Source of the DNA: Sphingobium sp. Cam5-1
GTDB taxonomy: Bacteria; Pseudomonadota; Alphaproteobacteria; Sphingomonadales; Sphingomonadaceae
Assembly: GCF_015693305.1 (NCBI RefSeq)
Contig: NZ_CP065138.1
Coordinates: forward strand, 1,736,001-1,800,000
Direction: 5' to 3'
DNA length: 64,000 nt
Under the pieces are notes generated by a model. That model saw only the letters and a program-made list of their open reading frames with translations, ran no database searches and was not told where the DNA came from. This document shows positions 1-9,405 of the stretch, piece after piece (positions within the stretch are counted from its first letter, which is position 1; each line of letters opens with the position of its first letter). Position numbers and translations under genes: made by a program.

Positions 1-392
1 CAGCCCAGATGAGTGCAGACGCCCATGGTGATCAGCCACTGCTTCTTGCCAGCAACGGTGCGCTCTTCCAGCGTCTGCGGATCGCGCAAGGAGGACACGT
101 CAACCTTGTCGGCTTCGGCGATTTCCTTGTCCGTCAGATGACGCACGAAAAGCGGCTGCGAGCGGAAGGTCGTCTTGATCGCCTGACCCGGCTGGATCGA
201 CGAGATATCAACCTCCGTCGATGCCAGCGCCAGCACGTCCGCGCTGGGGTTCATCTGATCCACGAGCGGAATGACGACGGCGACAGCCCCGACCCCCGCG
301 AAGCTTACTGCGGCGATATTGATGAAGTCGCGACGACGCACTCCACCTTCGCCGGATAGACCTTGGCTGTCCGTATGTTCAACGCTCGCCAT
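1..392 (-). CDS. petA: Ubiquinol-cytochrome c reductase Rieske iron-sulfur subunit (3' part missing)
   Basis: Rieske subunit of the cytochrome bc1 complex, which passes electrons from quinol to cytochrome c1 at the inner membrane. About 130 codons are visible; the gene runs off the left edge of the window. Seen: an N-terminal Tat-type twin-arginine stretch (RRRDF, about residues 19-23), a hydrophobic membrane anchor just after it, and at the visible end CTHLGC, the first Rieske cluster-binding box with its Cys and His. The second box lies outside the window. The ATG at 390-392 fits the start of the family. The gene is divergent from trmL across about 210 bp, in which no clear element was recognised. 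Confidence 0.93.
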   Translation of the reverse strand, partial: MASVEHTDSQGLSGEGGVRRRDFINIAAVSFAGVGAVAVVIPLVDQMNPSADVLALASTEVDISSIQPGQAIKTTFRSQPLFVRHLTDKEIAEADKVDVSSLRDPQTLEERTVAGKKQWLITMGVCTHLG

Positions 393-602
393 GCACCTCA
401 ACCCTTGCAAAGACGTCCCTGTTACCCGCCACATTGCCGTTTCCGGCCCTGATTATCGAGAGAGTAGCGCCGCCCACGGAATATGGGCCTCGCCTTTCCC
501 CCTGGCGTGGTTCGGGGGCCTGATAGACCCACTGTGGCTTCTTTGCCAACAGCAAACTGGCGATGGCTATGACAATTTGCCCTGCTGCTTTATGCGCGGG
601 CC

Positions 603-1061
603 ATGCGTATTGCTCTTTACCAACCCGAGATCGCGGGAAATGTCGGCGCCATATTGCGGCTGGCCGCCTGTTTTTCCGTGCCCGTGGACATCATCATGCC
701 GATGGGATTCGCCTTTTCCGACGCCAAGTTGAAACGCGCCGCGATGGATTATGGCGCGGCGGCGGAGGTGACTCGCCACGCCAATTTCGAGGCGTTTGAC
801 CAGGTCCGGCGTGCGGAGGGCCGTCGTTTGGTGCTGATGAGCAGCCATGCATCGCAACCCCTGCCGGAGGTGCGTTTTGACGGAAATGACGTGCTGTTGA
901 TGGGATCGGAAGGTGCGGGCGTGCCCGACGCGGTGCGGGACATGGCCGACCTGCGCGTCCGAATCCCCATGGCTGCGGGCTTCCGGTCCTTGAACATTGC
1001 CGTTTCCACGGGCATCGCGGTTGCCGAAGCCCTTCGCCAGACTGGACAATTCCCAACATGA
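603..1061 (+). CDS. trmL: tRNA (cytidine(34)-2'-O)-methyltransferase
   Basis: SPOUT-class methyltransferase of 152 aa that adds a 2'-O-methyl group to the wobble nucleotide of certain leucine tRNAs, using S-adenosylmethionine. The length is usual for TrmL. Seen: the N-terminal RIALYQPEIAGNVGAILRLA motif, the GSEGAGVPD loop, and the C-terminal knot segment RIPMAAGFRSLNIAVSTGIA, which forms the SAM pocket in SpoU-like enzymes. It lies 13 bp upstream of hemF on the same strand, so the two are probably co-transcribed. The sequence is unremarkable for the family. Confidence 0.93.
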   Translation: MRIALYQPEIAGNVGAILRLAACFSVPVDIIMPMGFAFSDAKLKRAAMDYGAAAEVTRHANFEAFDQVRRAEGRRLVLMSSHASQPLPEVRFDGNDVLLMGSEGAGVPDAVRDMADLRVRIPMAAGFRSLNIAVSTGIAVAEALRQTGQFPT

Positions 1062-1074
1062 TCGAGATTTCCCA

Positions 1075-1938
1075 ATGACCTTGGTCCTCAATCCCCAACA
1101 GCAGGCTGCCCGCAACTGGTTCGAATCGCTGCGCGACCGCATCTGCGCGGAATTCGAGGCGATCGAGCGCGAGGCGGGCAGCGATGCCTCCTTTGTCTAT
1201 ACGCCGTGGGACCGCGAAGCGCCGGGATTGACGCCGGGCGACGGCGGCGGCGGTGTGCGCGGGGTCATGAAGGGCAAGATATTCGAGAAGGTCGGGGTCA
1301 ATGTATCGACCGTCTCGGGCGAGTTCGCGCCGGATTTTGCCAAGACCATCCATGGCGCGGGAGAGAACCCGGCCTTTTTCGCGACGGGGATCAGCCTGGT
1401 CGCGCATATGGCCAATCCGCATGTGCCCGCCGTGCATATGAACACGCGCTATCTGATCACGTCCAAAAGCTGGTTTGGCGGTGGCGCGGACCTTAACCCT
1501 CCCCTGCCCCGGGACGAGGACACGGCGAGCTTTCATGGCGAGTTCAAGGCGGCGTGTGACGCGCATGATGCGGACTATTATCCCCGCTTCAAGGCGTGGG
1601 CTGACGAGTATTTCTTCATTCCTCATCGCGGCGTGCATCGGGGCGTTGGCGGCATCTTCTACGACCATCTGGAGTGCGGGGATTATGCCGGATTTGAAGC
1701 GAATTTCGCCTTTACCCGGTCGGTGGGCGAGGCGTTCCTGAAAGCCTTTCCCCCGATCGTGCGGCGGCGAATGGGCGAAAGCTGGAGCGAGGAAGAATAT
1801 CGGACAATGCTGGAATGGCGTGGCCGCTATGCGGAATTCAACCTGGTGCATGACCGGGGCACGCTGTTCGGGCTGAAGACCGGGGGCAATGTCGATGCGA
1901 TTTTGATGAGCCTGCCGCCGATGGCGAGCTGGAGCTGA
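1075..1938 (+). CDS. hemF: Oxygen-dependent coproporphyrinogen III oxidase
   Basis: Cytosolic heme-biosynthesis enzyme that oxidatively decarboxylates coproporphyrinogen III to protoporphyrinogen IX using O2. 287 aa, close to the usual length of about 300. Seen: the FGGGADLNP core (TDLTP in many homologues), the HRGVHRGVGGIFYD block, and the C-terminal EFNLVHDRGTLFGLKTGGNVDAILMSLPP signature. I placed the start at ATG 1075 (MTLVLNPQQQ); an in-frame start at 997 would overlap trmL heavily. It sits between trmL (13 bp) and an acetyltransferase gene (4 bp), apparently one transcription unit. Confidence 0.95.
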   Translation: MTLVLNPQQQAARNWFESLRDRICAEFEAIEREAGSDASFVYTPWDREAPGLTPGDGGGGVRGVMKGKIFEKVGVNVSTVSGEFAPDFAKTIHGAGENPAFFATGISLVAHMANPHVPAVHMNTRYLITSKSWFGGGADLNPPLPRDEDTASFHGEFKAACDAHDADYYPRFKAWADEYFFIPHRGVHRGVGGIFYDHLECGDYAGFEANFAFTRSVGEAFLKAFPPIVRRRMGESWSEEEYRTMLEWRGRYAEFNLVHDRGTLFGLKTGGNVDAILMSLPPMASWS

Positions 1939-1942
1939 ACCC

Positions 1943-2542
1943 ATGCCGCTGACGCCGGTCGCCAATGATCAGATTGCGACGATCGTGACCTATCTGGAGA
2001 TGGTGGAGCGTCCCCGGCCTGCGCCGATTCCGCCTGCTCCGTTGCGGCTGGTGCCGTGGAAGGCGCCAGCGCCCGAAGTCTATCGCTCGCTGTTCCGGCG
2101 GGTGGGGGAGCCGTGGCTCTGGTTCTCTCGCCTGGTCATGAGTGATGCGGAATTGACCGCGATCATCCATGATCCGGCGGTGCAGATTTTTGCGATCACC
2201 GATCCGCGCGGCGTGGAAGTGGGATTGCTGGAGCTGGATTTCCGGGCTCTGCCGGACTGCGAACTGAGCTTCCTTGGCCTTATCCCTGAGCTGACCGGCA
2301 AGGGATTTGGCGGATGGCTGATGGCGCAGGCCAAGTCGCTAGCATGGCGCAAGGAAGTGCACCGTTTCTGGGTGCATAGCTGCACGCTGGATAGTCCGCG
2401 CGCGCTCGGCTTTTATCAGCGGGCGGGATTTGCGCCCTATAAGCGGGAGGTCGAGATTTTCGCTGATCCTCGGCTGGCCGGTTTATTGAGCGCCGATGCG
2501 GCGCCGCATGTGCCGATGCTGGGTCAGCCCGCCTCCGCCTGA
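1943..2542 (+). CDS. GNAT-family N-acetyltransferase
   Basis: 199-aa protein with a C-terminal Gcn5-related acetyltransferase fold. About residues 110-135 (LGLIPELTGKGFGGWLM) match the acetyl-CoA pyrophosphate-binding loop (Q/RxxGxG/A), and LDSPRALGFYQRAGFAPY is the typical final helix and strand. The first 60 residues are proline-rich and not informative. The substrate cannot be told from sequence. The gene starts 4 bp after hemF and its 3' end overlaps the convergent membrane-protein gene by 19 bp. Confidence 0.85.
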   Translation: MPLTPVANDQIATIVTYLEMVERPRPAPIPPAPLRLVPWKAPAPEVYRSLFRRVGEPWLWFSRLVMSDAELTAIIHDPAVQIFAITDPRGVEVGLLELDFRALPDCELSFLGLIPELTGKGFGGWLMAQAKSLAWRKEVHRFWVHSCTLDSPRALGFYQRAGFAPYKREVEIFADPRLAGLLSADAAPHVPMLGQPASA

Positions 2543-3312
2543 CGATAAAGCCGGGCGAGCATGACGAGCATATAGACCTGCACCACGGTCGAGACGACGG
2601 CAGCTGCGACACCGCCGACGAGCCGTGCGCCTTCCGCTCCGGCGATCAGGCGGCCGAACAGGCCGAAGATGACTTGCGCGGCCGACCCCACGATGGCCGA
2701 GAGCAGCGTCAGCACCAGGATGAAGCCGAGCAGCCGCCAGAAATGGCCGCGCGTCAGCGCCCAGCTGTGCCGAAGCGAGGCCATCACGCCTTCATGGCCG
2801 TCGATCACTACCGGGTTGAGCAGCAGGAGGCGCACGCTGGCGAAGAGCATGACGGCGCCGCCAGCGGTCACGAGCAACGCGGCAAGGGCTGCGGCAACCG
2901 GCTTTGCCACCATGGAGAAGGCGACGACGATGATCATGCCGACGATGGCTATGCCAAGCAGCACGCCGATCACGACAAGCGCCGTGCCGAGCAGCACGGG
3001 CAGGCGGGAGAGGCTGAGCCGCAATGCTTCGCCGACGCTGATGCCGGGCCTTAACGCCAGCGCGAACAGGGCGAGCGATCCGAACCAGATGATGATGACG
3101 CCGATCAGCGTGGACAGGATGAAACTGGGCGGGATGTCGGGCATGGCGCCCTTTTCCATCGTCCAGGCGGCGAGTTCGGGCGGCGTCATCTCCTGAAGGA
3201 TGAGGCCGGGCAGCGCGACGAAGAGCAGGGCGACAGGGAACAGCAGGCTGCGTTCGCGCGCGACGAAGGCGACCGCTTCTTCCCATGCCTTGCCGATCGA
3301 CATCGCCGCCAT
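2524..3312 (-). CDS. Multipass membrane protein of unknown function
   Basis: 262-aa predicted inner-membrane protein with about six hydrophobic segments (for example [71 protein letters not shown]). The middle and C-terminal part, with short amphipathic [18 protein letters not shown] stretches between helices, resembles the glycerophosphodiester-phosphodiesterase membrane-domain-like group, but no catalytic residues are visible. Start chosen at ATG 3310-3312 behind a GGCGAAG ribosome site; a longer frame to 3393 would run into the lipB leader. Divergent from lipB, convergent with the acetyltransferase. Confidence 0.8.
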   Translation of the reverse strand: MAAMSIGKAWEEAVAFVARERSLLFPVALLFVALPGLILQEMTPPELAAWTMEKGAMPDIPPSFILSTLIGVIIIWFGSLALFALALRPGISVGEALRLSLSRLPVLLGTALVVIGVLLGIAIVGMIIVVAFSMVAKPVAAALAALLVTAGGAVMLFASVRLLLLNPVVIDGHEGVMASLRHSWALTRGHFWRLLGFILVLTLLSAIVGSAAQVIFGLFGRLIAGAEGARLVGGVAAAVVSTVVQVYMLVMLARLYRQAEAG

Positions 3313-3386
3313 ATCTTCGCCTTTTCCCGTACTTAAAATCGGGGAGGAGACTTGATCGCTCCCCTCGCCCAAGTCAAGGAAGTGCC

Positions 3387-4091
3387 ATGTCATCCTCTTC
3401 CCCTTCGCCTGCGGTGGCCGACCAGATCGAATGGCGGGTCGATTCGGCGCCGGTCGATTACCCGGAAGCGCTCGCCGACATGGAGGCGCGGGCGGCGGCG
3501 ATCTTTGAGGGGGAGGCGGGCGAGCGGGTGTGGCTGCTCGAACATCCGCCGCTTTATACGGCGGGAACGAGCGCCGATCCGGCAGAGCTGATCGATCCGC
3601 GCTTTCCGGTGCATGATGCGGGGCGCGGTGGGCGCTATACCTATCATGGGCCGGGGCAGCGGATCGGCTATCTCAACATCGATTTGCGGGAACGGGGCAA
3701 GGATGTGCGCAACTTCGTCCATCATCTGGAAGGATGGATGATCGATGCGCTGGGCGACCTTGGCATTGCCGCACGACGGGCGGAGGGGCGGATCGGTATC
3801 TGGACCGATGACCTCAACGGGCGCGAGGCGAAGATCGGCGCGCTGGGCATCCGGGTGCGGCGGTGGGTGACGCTGCATGGCTTTTCGATCAATGTGGACC
3901 CCGACCTGTCCCATTTTGGCGGCATCGTGCCGTGCGGGCTTGCCGAATATCCCGTCACCAGCATCGCGGCGCTGGGCAAATATGCCTCGATGGCCGATCT
4001 GGATGCGGCTTTGAAGGCGCATTTCCCTGCCTTTCTGGGCCGGTTGCGGCGCTGTGGCGCGGGGGTTGAGCAATGCGGATCGGACGGCTAG
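3387..4091 (+). CDS. lipB: Lipoyl(octanoyl) transferase
   Basis: Cytosolic enzyme that moves octanoyl from octanoyl-ACP to the lipoyl domains of 2-oxoacid dehydrogenases and the glycine cleavage H protein. 234 aa. Seen: [21 protein letters not shown] (substrate-binding block), EAKIGALGI with the catalytic lysine, and [15 protein letters not shown] with the catalytic cysteine. ATG 3387 is preceded by AAGGA at good spacing, so the longer upstream frame was not used. Divergent from the membrane protein; followed by a small lipoprotein gene. Confidence 0.95.
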   Translation: MSSSSPSPAVADQIEWRVDSAPVDYPEALADMEARAAAIFEGEAGERVWLLEHPPLYTAGTSADPAELIDPRFPVHDAGRGGRYTYHGPGQRIGYLNIDLRERGKDVRNFVHHLEGWMIDALGDLGIAARRAEGRIGIWTDDLNGREAKIGALGIRVRRWVTLHGFSINVDPDLSHFGGIVPCGLAEYPVTSIAALGKYASMADLDAALKAHFPAFLGRLRRCGAGVEQCGSDG

Positions 4092-4147
4092 GGTCTGCGC
4101 CTTCGCCGGGTGGGGGCCGCCGGGCATCACATGTTTGGGAGACCCGG

Positions 4148-4441
4148 ATGCGCTGCAAAGCGAGGATGATCTTTACCGCCTTGCTGCTGACCGGCTGCAC
4201 CGCGCTGGCAGCGTGCGGCAAGGACGACAAGGGGAGCAACACGGTCCAGATGAAGGATCTGGAGGTCGTCGATGGCACGACTACCGACGCCATGACGGAC
4301 CTGGACGGCGTGCAGAGCGAAGCGCCGTCGGCCGCCCTGCCCTCTGCCGGAGGGAATAACAGCGCCGCTGCCGCGCCTCAGCCGGAACCTGCCGCAGCCA
4401 ATGCGACGCAGGGCGAGGCGGAGGTGCTGTCGGATCAATAG
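4148..4441 (+). CDS. Small predicted lipoprotein, unknown function
   Basis: 97-aa protein beginning with a basic N-region (MRCKARMIFTALLLTGC) and a lipobox; LAAC at about residues 19-22 is the likeliest cleavage and lipidation site, with LTGC slightly earlier as an alternative. The mature part is short, acidic and rich in Ala, Ser, Pro and Gln, looks disordered, and has no recognised domain. An in-frame start at 4073 exists but would put unrelated residues before the signal peptide and overlap lipB. Function unknown; envelope attachment is inferred only from the signal. Confidence 0.65.
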   Translation: MRCKARMIFTALLLTGCTALAACGKDDKGSNTVQMKDLEVVDGTTTDAMTDLDGVQSEAPSAALPSAGGNNSAAAAPQPEPAAANATQGEAEVLSDQ

Positions 4442-4549
4442 ACGGAGCAAGACGTTCAGGCGCAATACAGGCGCCGGACGCGAGGCATATATAAGAGAAG
4501 CCCTGCCCGATCGTCGTTCACAAAGGCCGCCATTCTAAAAGGGGAAGTC

Positions 4550-5239
4550 ATGACATCCTGTTCCACGCTGCGCCGGATCTGTGCCGGGTTGATGATTGCC
4601 GCCGCGCCGCTGTTGGCTCAACCGGCCGCCGCCCAGTTTTTCTGGTCGCCGCCCGACTTTTCCAGCCCGCCGCTGACGGACGCGGACGCGGCGACCGCGC
4701 TCGGCCTGCCCGGCGCCACGGCGGAAGAAATTCGCGCGGGCCTGGTGTGGAACCTGCGCGCCGCGCTCAACGTCGCGGCGCTTCAGTGCCAGTTCGAACC
4801 GACGCTGCTGTCGATCAGCAATTATAATGCGATGATCGCGCACCATGACGCGGAACTGGATGCCGCCCAGTCAGCCCTGCTCGGCTATTTCCAGCGCACC
4901 GTTGGCAAGGGCAAGCCGGGTCAGGCCGCGTCCGACAAATATGGCACGCGCATCTATTCGGGCTATTCGACCGTCCAGGCGCAGCGCGGCTTCTGCCAGG
5001 CGGCGGGTCAGGTCGGGCGGCAGGCGATCTTCGCCAATCGCGGGTCGCTGCATGAGGTGGCGCGCACGGGTCTTGGATCGATCAAGAAGTCGCTGGTGCT
5101 GGCGGGTGAGCAATTTTACGGCGATCCGGGCCGGAGCTATGCGCTGACCCTGCCCTCGTTCGATAAGAAATGCTGGAAGAAGGACAAGCTGCGGCCGGAA
5201 TGCCAGGTGGCTTATGAGCAGAAGGTGGCGGCTAAGTAG
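4550..5239 (+). CDS. Exported protein of unknown function
   Basis: 229-aa protein with a clear Sec signal peptide (LMIAAAPLLAQPAAAQ, cleavage near residue 29). The mature domain is mostly helical by composition, has four cysteines and a YSGYSTVQAQRGFC stretch. No family was recognised with confidence. An AGGGGAA ribosome-binding site precedes ATG 4550. A T-tailed hairpin follows the stop codon, so it appears to be a single-gene transcript. Confidence 0.75.
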   Translation: MTSCSTLRRICAGLMIAAAPLLAQPAAAQFFWSPPDFSSPPLTDADAATALGLPGATAEEIRAGLVWNLRAALNVAALQCQFEPTLLSISNYNAMIAHHDAELDAAQSALLGYFQRTVGKGKPGQAASDKYGTRIYSGYSTVQAQRGFCQAAGQVGRQAIFANRGSLHEVARTGLGSIKKSLVLAGEQFYGDPGRSYALTLPSFDKKCWKKDKLRPECQVAYEQKVAAK

Positions 5240-5246
5240 GTGGGAT

Positions 5247-5276
5247 GAGCGGGGCCGTAGGGCCTCCGCTCTTTTG
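5247..5276 (+). terminator. Rho-independent terminator after the exported-protein gene
   Basis: GAGCGG-GGCC pairs with GGCC-TCCGCTC across a 3-4 nt loop with one bulged base, followed directly by TTTTGTT. It starts 8 bp after the stop codon at 5239. Confidence 0.75.
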
Positions 5277-5304
5277 TTCTATCTAGTGAGCATTGCACTT
5301 TAAC

Positions 5305-5380
5305 CCGTTCGGGCTGAGCCTGTCGAAGCCCTTCTCTTTTTTTAAGAAGTAGAGCCCTTCGACAAGCTCAGGGCGAACGG
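5305..5380. repeat. Palindromic repeat, family A, copy 1
   Basis: 76 bp. Left arm CCGTTCGGGCTGAGC-TGTCGAAG and right arm CTTCGACA-GCTCAGGGCGAACGG form a long inverted repeat around a purine/pyrimidine-rich centre. It lies between two gene ends (exported protein and queE), the usual REP-like position. Confidence 0.9.
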
Positions 5381-5411
5381 AGGAGAGGGCAGTATGATTA
5401 AAATCCTGACC

Positions 5412-6059
5412 TTACCTAAGCCCCAGATATTTATGCGACTGAAGACTTAACCGCCATTTCGGCCGCGCCATGACAAGATCGATCGCCGCCTGCATGTTCG
5501 CCGCGGCCTCCGCGCTGTCGAGTGGCTGAATCAACAGGTTGTCGAAAGCCCAGCCTTCCATCGCCTCCACATCGGCGATGCTGTGCCCTTTACCCGGCTG
5601 CGGCCAGACCAGCTTCAGTTCATTGCCGCTGCGTTGCACGACGTCGCTGCCTGCCTTGGGACTGATGCAGACCCAATCAATGCCGGGATGCGCCGCGATC
5701 GTGCCGTTGCTTTCAATGGCGATGGTGAAGCCATGCGCGTGAAGCGCATCGATCAGGGCATCATCGACCTGCAACATGGGCTCCCCGCCCGTCATCACAA
5801 TGTAGCGGCCCTCTTCACCGCCCCCCCAGAAGGCGAGCGCCGCGTCGGCGAGCGCCTGTGCATCGGCGAATTTGCCGCCGCCGTCACCGTCGGTGCCGAC
5901 AAAATCGGTGTCGCAAAACTGGCACACGGCCTTACGCCGGTCCTCCTCGCGGCCGGTCCAGAGGTTGCACCCGGCAAAGCGCATGAAGACGGCGCGGCGG
6001 CCGCTATGGACGCCTTCGCCCTGAAGCGTCAGGAACATTTCCTTGACGGCATAGCTCAT
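5412..6059 (-). CDS. queE: 7-carboxy-7-deazaguanine synthase (radical SAM)
   Basis: Radical-SAM enzyme that contracts 6-carboxytetrahydropterin to 7-carboxy-7-deazaguanine in queuosine/preQ0 synthesis. 215 aa. Seen: the start MSYAVKEMFLTLQGEG, the RAVFMRFAGCNLW block, and a cluster motif with an enlarged first gap, C-x14-C-x2-C (C of GCNLW, then CQFC), as in the QueE subgroup with an insert between the first two cysteines. MTGGEPMLQ is the SAM-binding GGE motif. It begins 11 bp after queC on the same strand, so the two enzymes that act consecutively on the pathway are co-transcribed. Confidence 0.95.
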   Translation of the reverse strand: MSYAVKEMFLTLQGEGVHSGRRAVFMRFAGCNLWTGREEDRRKAVCQFCDTDFVGTDGDGGGKFADAQALADAALAFWGGGEEGRYIVMTGGEPMLQVDDALIDALHAHGFTIAIESNGTIAAHPGIDWVCISPKAGSDVVQRSGNELKLVWPQPGKGHSIADVEAMEGWAFDNLLIQPLDSAEAAANMQAAIDLVMARPKWRLSLQSHKYLGLR

Positions 6060-6070
6060 CCCACCACTCC

Positions 6071-6763
6071 CTACGGCCTGGCGGCATAGCGGGTGGGATC
6101 GGGCAGGCCCGCTTCCTCAAAACCCCTGGAGCGAAGGCGGCAGCTGTCGCAAAGCCCGCAATGCTGGTCGCCCGGCGCGGGATCGTAGCAGGACCAGCTC
6201 ATCCCGGCATCCATCCCCAGCCGGTTCGCCTCGCGCGCAATGTCGGCCTTGCTCATATGCTGGAGCGGGGCGTTGATCCGGACGGGATGCCCCTCCACAC
6301 CCGCCTTGGTTGCCAGCGCCGCCATGTTCTGAAAGGCGTCGATGAACTCGGGACGGCAGTCGGGATAGCCGGAATAATCAAGCGCGTTGACGCCGATGAA
6401 GATGTCGTTCGCGCCCGACACTTCGGCAAGGCCAAGCGTCAGCGACAGGAAGATGGTGTTGCGGGCGGGCACGTAGGTGTTGGGAATGCCCGGTCCCACC
6501 CCGTCCTTCGGCACTGCGATGTCCGCCGTCAGCGCCGAGCCGCCAAAGGCAGTGAGATCGAGCGGAAGGACGATATGCCGCCGGACCCCAAGAACAGCGG
6601 CGATGCGCGCAGCCGCGTTCAATTCGACGCGATGCCGCTGATTATAATCAATCGTCAGCGCCACCAGTTCATAGCCCGCCTCGCGCGCGAGGCCGCCCAC
6701 GACCATCGAATCCAACCCGCCCGACAGCAGGACGACAGCGATTTTCCCATCATTGGCAGTCAT
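6071..6763 (-). CDS. queC: 7-cyano-7-deazaguanine synthase
   Basis: ATP-dependent enzyme that converts 7-carboxy-7-deazaguanine to preQ0. 230 aa. Seen: the PP-loop [11 protein letters not shown] near the N-terminus, the [18 protein letters not shown] block, and the C-terminal zinc site with four cysteines (SWSCYDP then HCGLCDSC). Start chosen at ATG 6763; the longer frame upstream overlaps the preceding DUF3617-like gene and has no family counterpart. It precedes queE in the same direction. Confidence 0.95.
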   Translation of the reverse strand: MTANDGKIAVVLLSGGLDSMVVGGLAREAGYELVALTIDYNQRHRVELNAAARIAAVLGVRRHIVLPLDLTAFGGSALTADIAVPKDGVGPGIPNTYVPARNTIFLSLTLGLAEVSGANDIFIGVNALDYSGYPDCRPEFIDAFQNMAALATKAGVEGHPVRINAPLQHMSKADIAREANRLGMDAGMSWSCYDPAPGDQHCGLCDSCRLRSRGFEEAGLPDPTRYAARP

Positions 6764-6809
6764 GGGCGCTCCGCTACCGCCACCGGCGCGCTGGCGCAAG
6801 CGGGTGCGG

Positions 6810-7220
6810 TCAATGGCAGGCGCCGATGCGCCGTCCTTCCATGCTGAAGGAGAAGGGCGCGCCGCCCGCAATCCCCTGAGCGTGGATCTGCACCAGCCGG
6901 GACGTTTCGATGCGCAGGTCGGTGCGCCCGCCCCCTGCCCCAGCGCAATCGTAGCTGACCGTCAGCCGTTTGGCGCTTTCGTCGATCGTCAGCCTTTTGC
7001 AGCTGCTGCGAGCATGACGAAGCTGGATCAATTGGCGAATATCGGTAAGGCAGATACGGCGTATATCGCCCTTCCCGCCTTCCTCCGGCCGTTCGCGCAA
7101 TTCCCATTCGCCCGGTTCCAGCCCCCTGAGCGGCGGTTCGGAAAGCGCCTGCGACCCGACCGGCGATGCAGCGATCAGCATCGCGATGGCCGCGCTCAAG
7201 GCATGCAGACCTGACGTCAT
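6810..7220 (-). CDS. Exported DUF3617-like protein
   Basis: 136-aa protein with a signal peptide ([19 protein letters not shown]). The mature part begins with [12 protein letters not shown], followed by spaced cysteines ([20 protein letters not shown]) and ends MEGRRIGAC. This layout (PGxWE start, paired cysteines, final GxC) is that of the DUF3617 family of small periplasmic proteins with unknown role. Start at ATG 7220 is supported by a GGGGG-rich ribosome site; ATG 7241 is an alternative. It lies 46 bp upstream of queC on the same strand and may share its transcript; no functional link is evident. Confidence 0.7.
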   Translation of the reverse strand: MTSGLHALSAAIAMLIAASPVGSQALSEPPLRGLEPGEWELRERPEEGGKGDIRRICLTDIRQLIQLRHARSSCKRLTIDESAKRLTVSYDCAGAGGGRTDLRIETSRLVQIHAQGIAGGAPFSFSMEGRRIGACH

Positions 7221-7367
7221 TCGATAGCCCCCGTATTTCATCCCGAACTCCGGAGCGGCTCGCCGCGTGCATGGCGGCACCGCCTTTCATGCACCCAAAT
7301 CCGGCGGGTTGATAGCGCCAGCCCCCGCTAACGCCCCAACCTGCTCCGAAGTCGCAATAAATTCGTG

Positions 7368-8273
7368 TCAGCCTTGCGCGAAACTGTCCAGCGAAACTGG
7401 AAACAAACGCGAACAAAAGGCGCAATCCACCCCAATGACCCCCTGTTCATCAGCCATTTGGGCACGTTCTTCGGCAGGGAACCGGCCGATCACGCTGCGG
7501 ATATGGGCCAGATCGCAGCGGCAACCCTTGGTCAGGGCGACCGGATCGGTGACGCGCACCACCTCTTCCTCATGGAACAGGCGCCAGACGATATCGGTCA
7601 GCGGCAGCGCTTCGTCGGTAAGTTCATCATCACTGAGCGTGACGGCCAGTGCCTGAACATGTTCCCATTCGGGATGATCATGCCGCGTGTGGAGCCGTTC
7701 GCGGCCCACTTCACCTTCGGGCAGATGCTGGAGCAGCATGCCTGCGGCGAAGCAGCCCTGCCCCGCTTCGTGGCGGACAGCGATCTGGACGACACTGGGG
7801 ATTTGTTCGGACTGGAAGAAATAATGTTCGGCCGCCTGCGCGAGCGAATCGCCGTCGAGCGGGACGATGCCCTGATAGCGCTCACCAGTCACCGCCTGGT
7901 CGAAGGTGATGGCGAGAAAGCCTTTGCCGAACAGGCCGAACAGCGTCGGATCAGGCCCCAGCTCCGCCAGCCGATCGGCATCGAACTTGGCGTAACCGCG
8001 CACTTCGCCGCCCTTGTAATCGGCGACGAGCAGGCTGACGACGCCATGTTCGTTATGCGCCTGAAGCGTCAGCTGTCCGCCCGCATCCTTGAGCGTCGAA
8101 CCGAGCAGCGCCGCGAGGACCAGCGCGGAGGCGAGCAGCCTTTCGACTGGCGGGGGATAGGCATGGGCGGCAAGCACCTGATCCAGCACCGGCCCAAGGC
8201 GAAGGATGCGCCCGCGCGCATGACGCGACGGAATGGTGAAGCCCAGGGCCTGATCGATATCGGATGCGTTCAA
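7368..8273 (-). CDS. hslO: Redox-regulated chaperone Hsp33
   Basis: Cytosolic holdase switched on by oxidation. 301 aa. Seen: the N-terminal RHARGRILRLGPVLDQVL region, the body block GGQLTLQAHNEHGVVSLLVADYKGGEVRGYA, and the C-terminal zinc centre CRC followed about 30 residues later by CAFC, the CxC...CxxC redox switch. It follows argF in the same direction with 99 bp between; a strong GC hairpin in that gap suggests it can be transcribed separately. Confidence 0.95.
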   Translation of the reverse strand: MNASDIDQALGFTIPSRHARGRILRLGPVLDQVLAAHAYPPPVERLLASALVLAALLGSTLKDAGGQLTLQAHNEHGVVSLLVADYKGGEVRGYAKFDADRLAELGPDPTLFGLFGKGFLAITFDQAVTGERYQGIVPLDGDSLAQAAEHYFFQSEQIPSVVQIAVRHEAGQGCFAAGMLLQHLPEGEVGRERLHTRHDHPEWEHVQALAVTLSDDELTDEALPLTDIVWRLFHEEEVVRVTDPVALTKGCRCDLAHIRSVIGRFPAEERAQMADEQGVIGVDCAFCSRLFPVSLDSFAQG

Positions 8274-8315
8274 GACAAGCTCCGTTAGTCCCGGTGCAGG
8301 GCGGGAATATAGCGG

Positions 8316-8339
8316 CGGCCGGGCGTTATCGCCCGGCCG
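8316..8339 (-). terminator. GC-rich hairpin between argF and hslO
   Basis: Perfect 10-bp stem CGGCCGGGCG/CGCCCGGCCG with a TTAT loop, about 35 bp downstream of the argF stop. It has no T-run, so it may act as a weak terminator, a pause site or a processing structure. Confidence 0.45.
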
Positions 8340-8372
8340 GTTCGCTGCTAGATAGGAATATGTCCGGCAAAC

Positions 8373-9302
8373 TCAACCAAGGCGGCCCGCCGCCCATAGC
8401 AGCACGGACTTTTGCGCATGAATGCGGTTTTCCGCCTCATCCCAGATCAGCGATTGTGGGCCGTCGATGACCTCTGGCACGACCTCTTCGCCGCGATGGG
8501 CGGGCAGGCAGTGCAGGAATTTCGCGCTGGGCTTTGCCTTTGCCATCAGCTCTTGCGTGACCTGATAGGGCATCATGGCTTTGAGCTTTTCGTCCGCATG
8601 CGCCTGACCCATGGAAATCCAGGTGTCGGTGACGACGGCGTCGGCACCTGCCACCGCTTCGACGGGATCGCGCGTGAGCGTGATGCCCGCGCCCAGAGCC
8701 TGCGCTTCCTTGATGAAGGCGTGATCGGGCTCATAGCCTTCGGGTACGGCGATGCGCAGGTCGAATTTGAAAAGGCCCGCCGCTTCGATGATCGAGTGGA
8801 GGACATTATTGCCATCGCCCAGCCATGCCCACTGGCTGCCGGGCAAGGCGACGCCATGTTCGACCAGCGTCAGCAGGTCCGCCGTGATCTGGCAGGGGTG
8901 CGACAGGTCGGTGAGGCCGTTGATGACCGGGACGGTGGCATAGCGGGCCATTTCCTCGATCTTTGCATGATCGTCGGTGCGGATCATGATCATGTCGCAC
9001 ATGCGGCTGAGCACGCGGGCCGTGTCCGCCACGGTTTCGCCCCGGCCAAGCTGGCTGGTCGCGCCATCGAGGATCAGCGAGGTGCCGCCAAGCTGGCGGA
9101 TCGCCATGTCGAAGCTGACGCGGGTGCGGGTGCTGTTCTTTTCGAAGATCATCGCCAGCGTATGGCCAGCGAGCGGCGCGTCGGCGTCGGCCTGGCCCTT
9201 TGGCAGGGCCTTGCGGGCGGTTTTCCGGTCGATGGCGTCGGAAAGCATAGCGGCGAGCGCGTCGGCGCCAGCGTCGGATAGATTCAGGAAATGTCTGGTC
9301 AT
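8373..9302 (-). CDS. argF: Ornithine carbamoyltransferase
   Basis: Arginine-biosynthesis enzyme forming citrulline from ornithine and carbamoyl phosphate. 309 aa. Seen: [12 protein letters not shown] (carbamoyl-phosphate site), LSHPCQ, the ornithine-side DTWISMG block, and [13 protein letters not shown] with the conserved Cys. Start set at ATG 9300-9302 with GAAGGG upstream; the purine-rich site lies directly beside the family A repeat that fills the argD-argF gap. It follows argD in the same direction. Confidence 0.96.
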   Translation of the reverse strand: MTRHFLNLSDAGADALAAMLSDAIDRKTARKALPKGQADADAPLAGHTLAMIFEKNSTRTRVSFDMAIRQLGGTSLILDGATSQLGRGETVADTARVLSRMCDMIMIRTDDHAKIEEMARYATVPVINGLTDLSHPCQITADLLTLVEHGVALPGSQWAWLGDGNNVLHSIIEAAGLFKFDLRIAVPEGYEPDHAFIKEAQALGAGITLTRDPVEAVAGADAVVTDTWISMGQAHADEKLKAMMPYQVTQELMAKAKPSAKFLHCLPAHRGEEVVPEVIDGPQSLIWDEAENRIHAQKSVLLWAAGRLG

Positions 9303-9318
9303 GATCAAACCCTTCAAC

Positions 9319-9396
9319 CCGTTCGGGCTGAGCCTGTCGAAGCCCTCTTCTTTCTTCAGAAGAAGGAATGCCCTTCGACAAGCTCAGGGCGAACGG
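9319..9396. repeat. Palindromic repeat, family A, copy 2
   Basis: 78-bp copy with both conserved arms (CCGTTCGGGCTGAGCCTG and AGCTCAGGGCGAACGG). It occupies almost the whole argD-argF intergenic gap and ends only a few bases before the argF ribosome-binding site, so it will form a hairpin in the shared mRNA. Confidence 0.9.
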
Positions 9397-9405
9397 AAGT
9401 TGGTA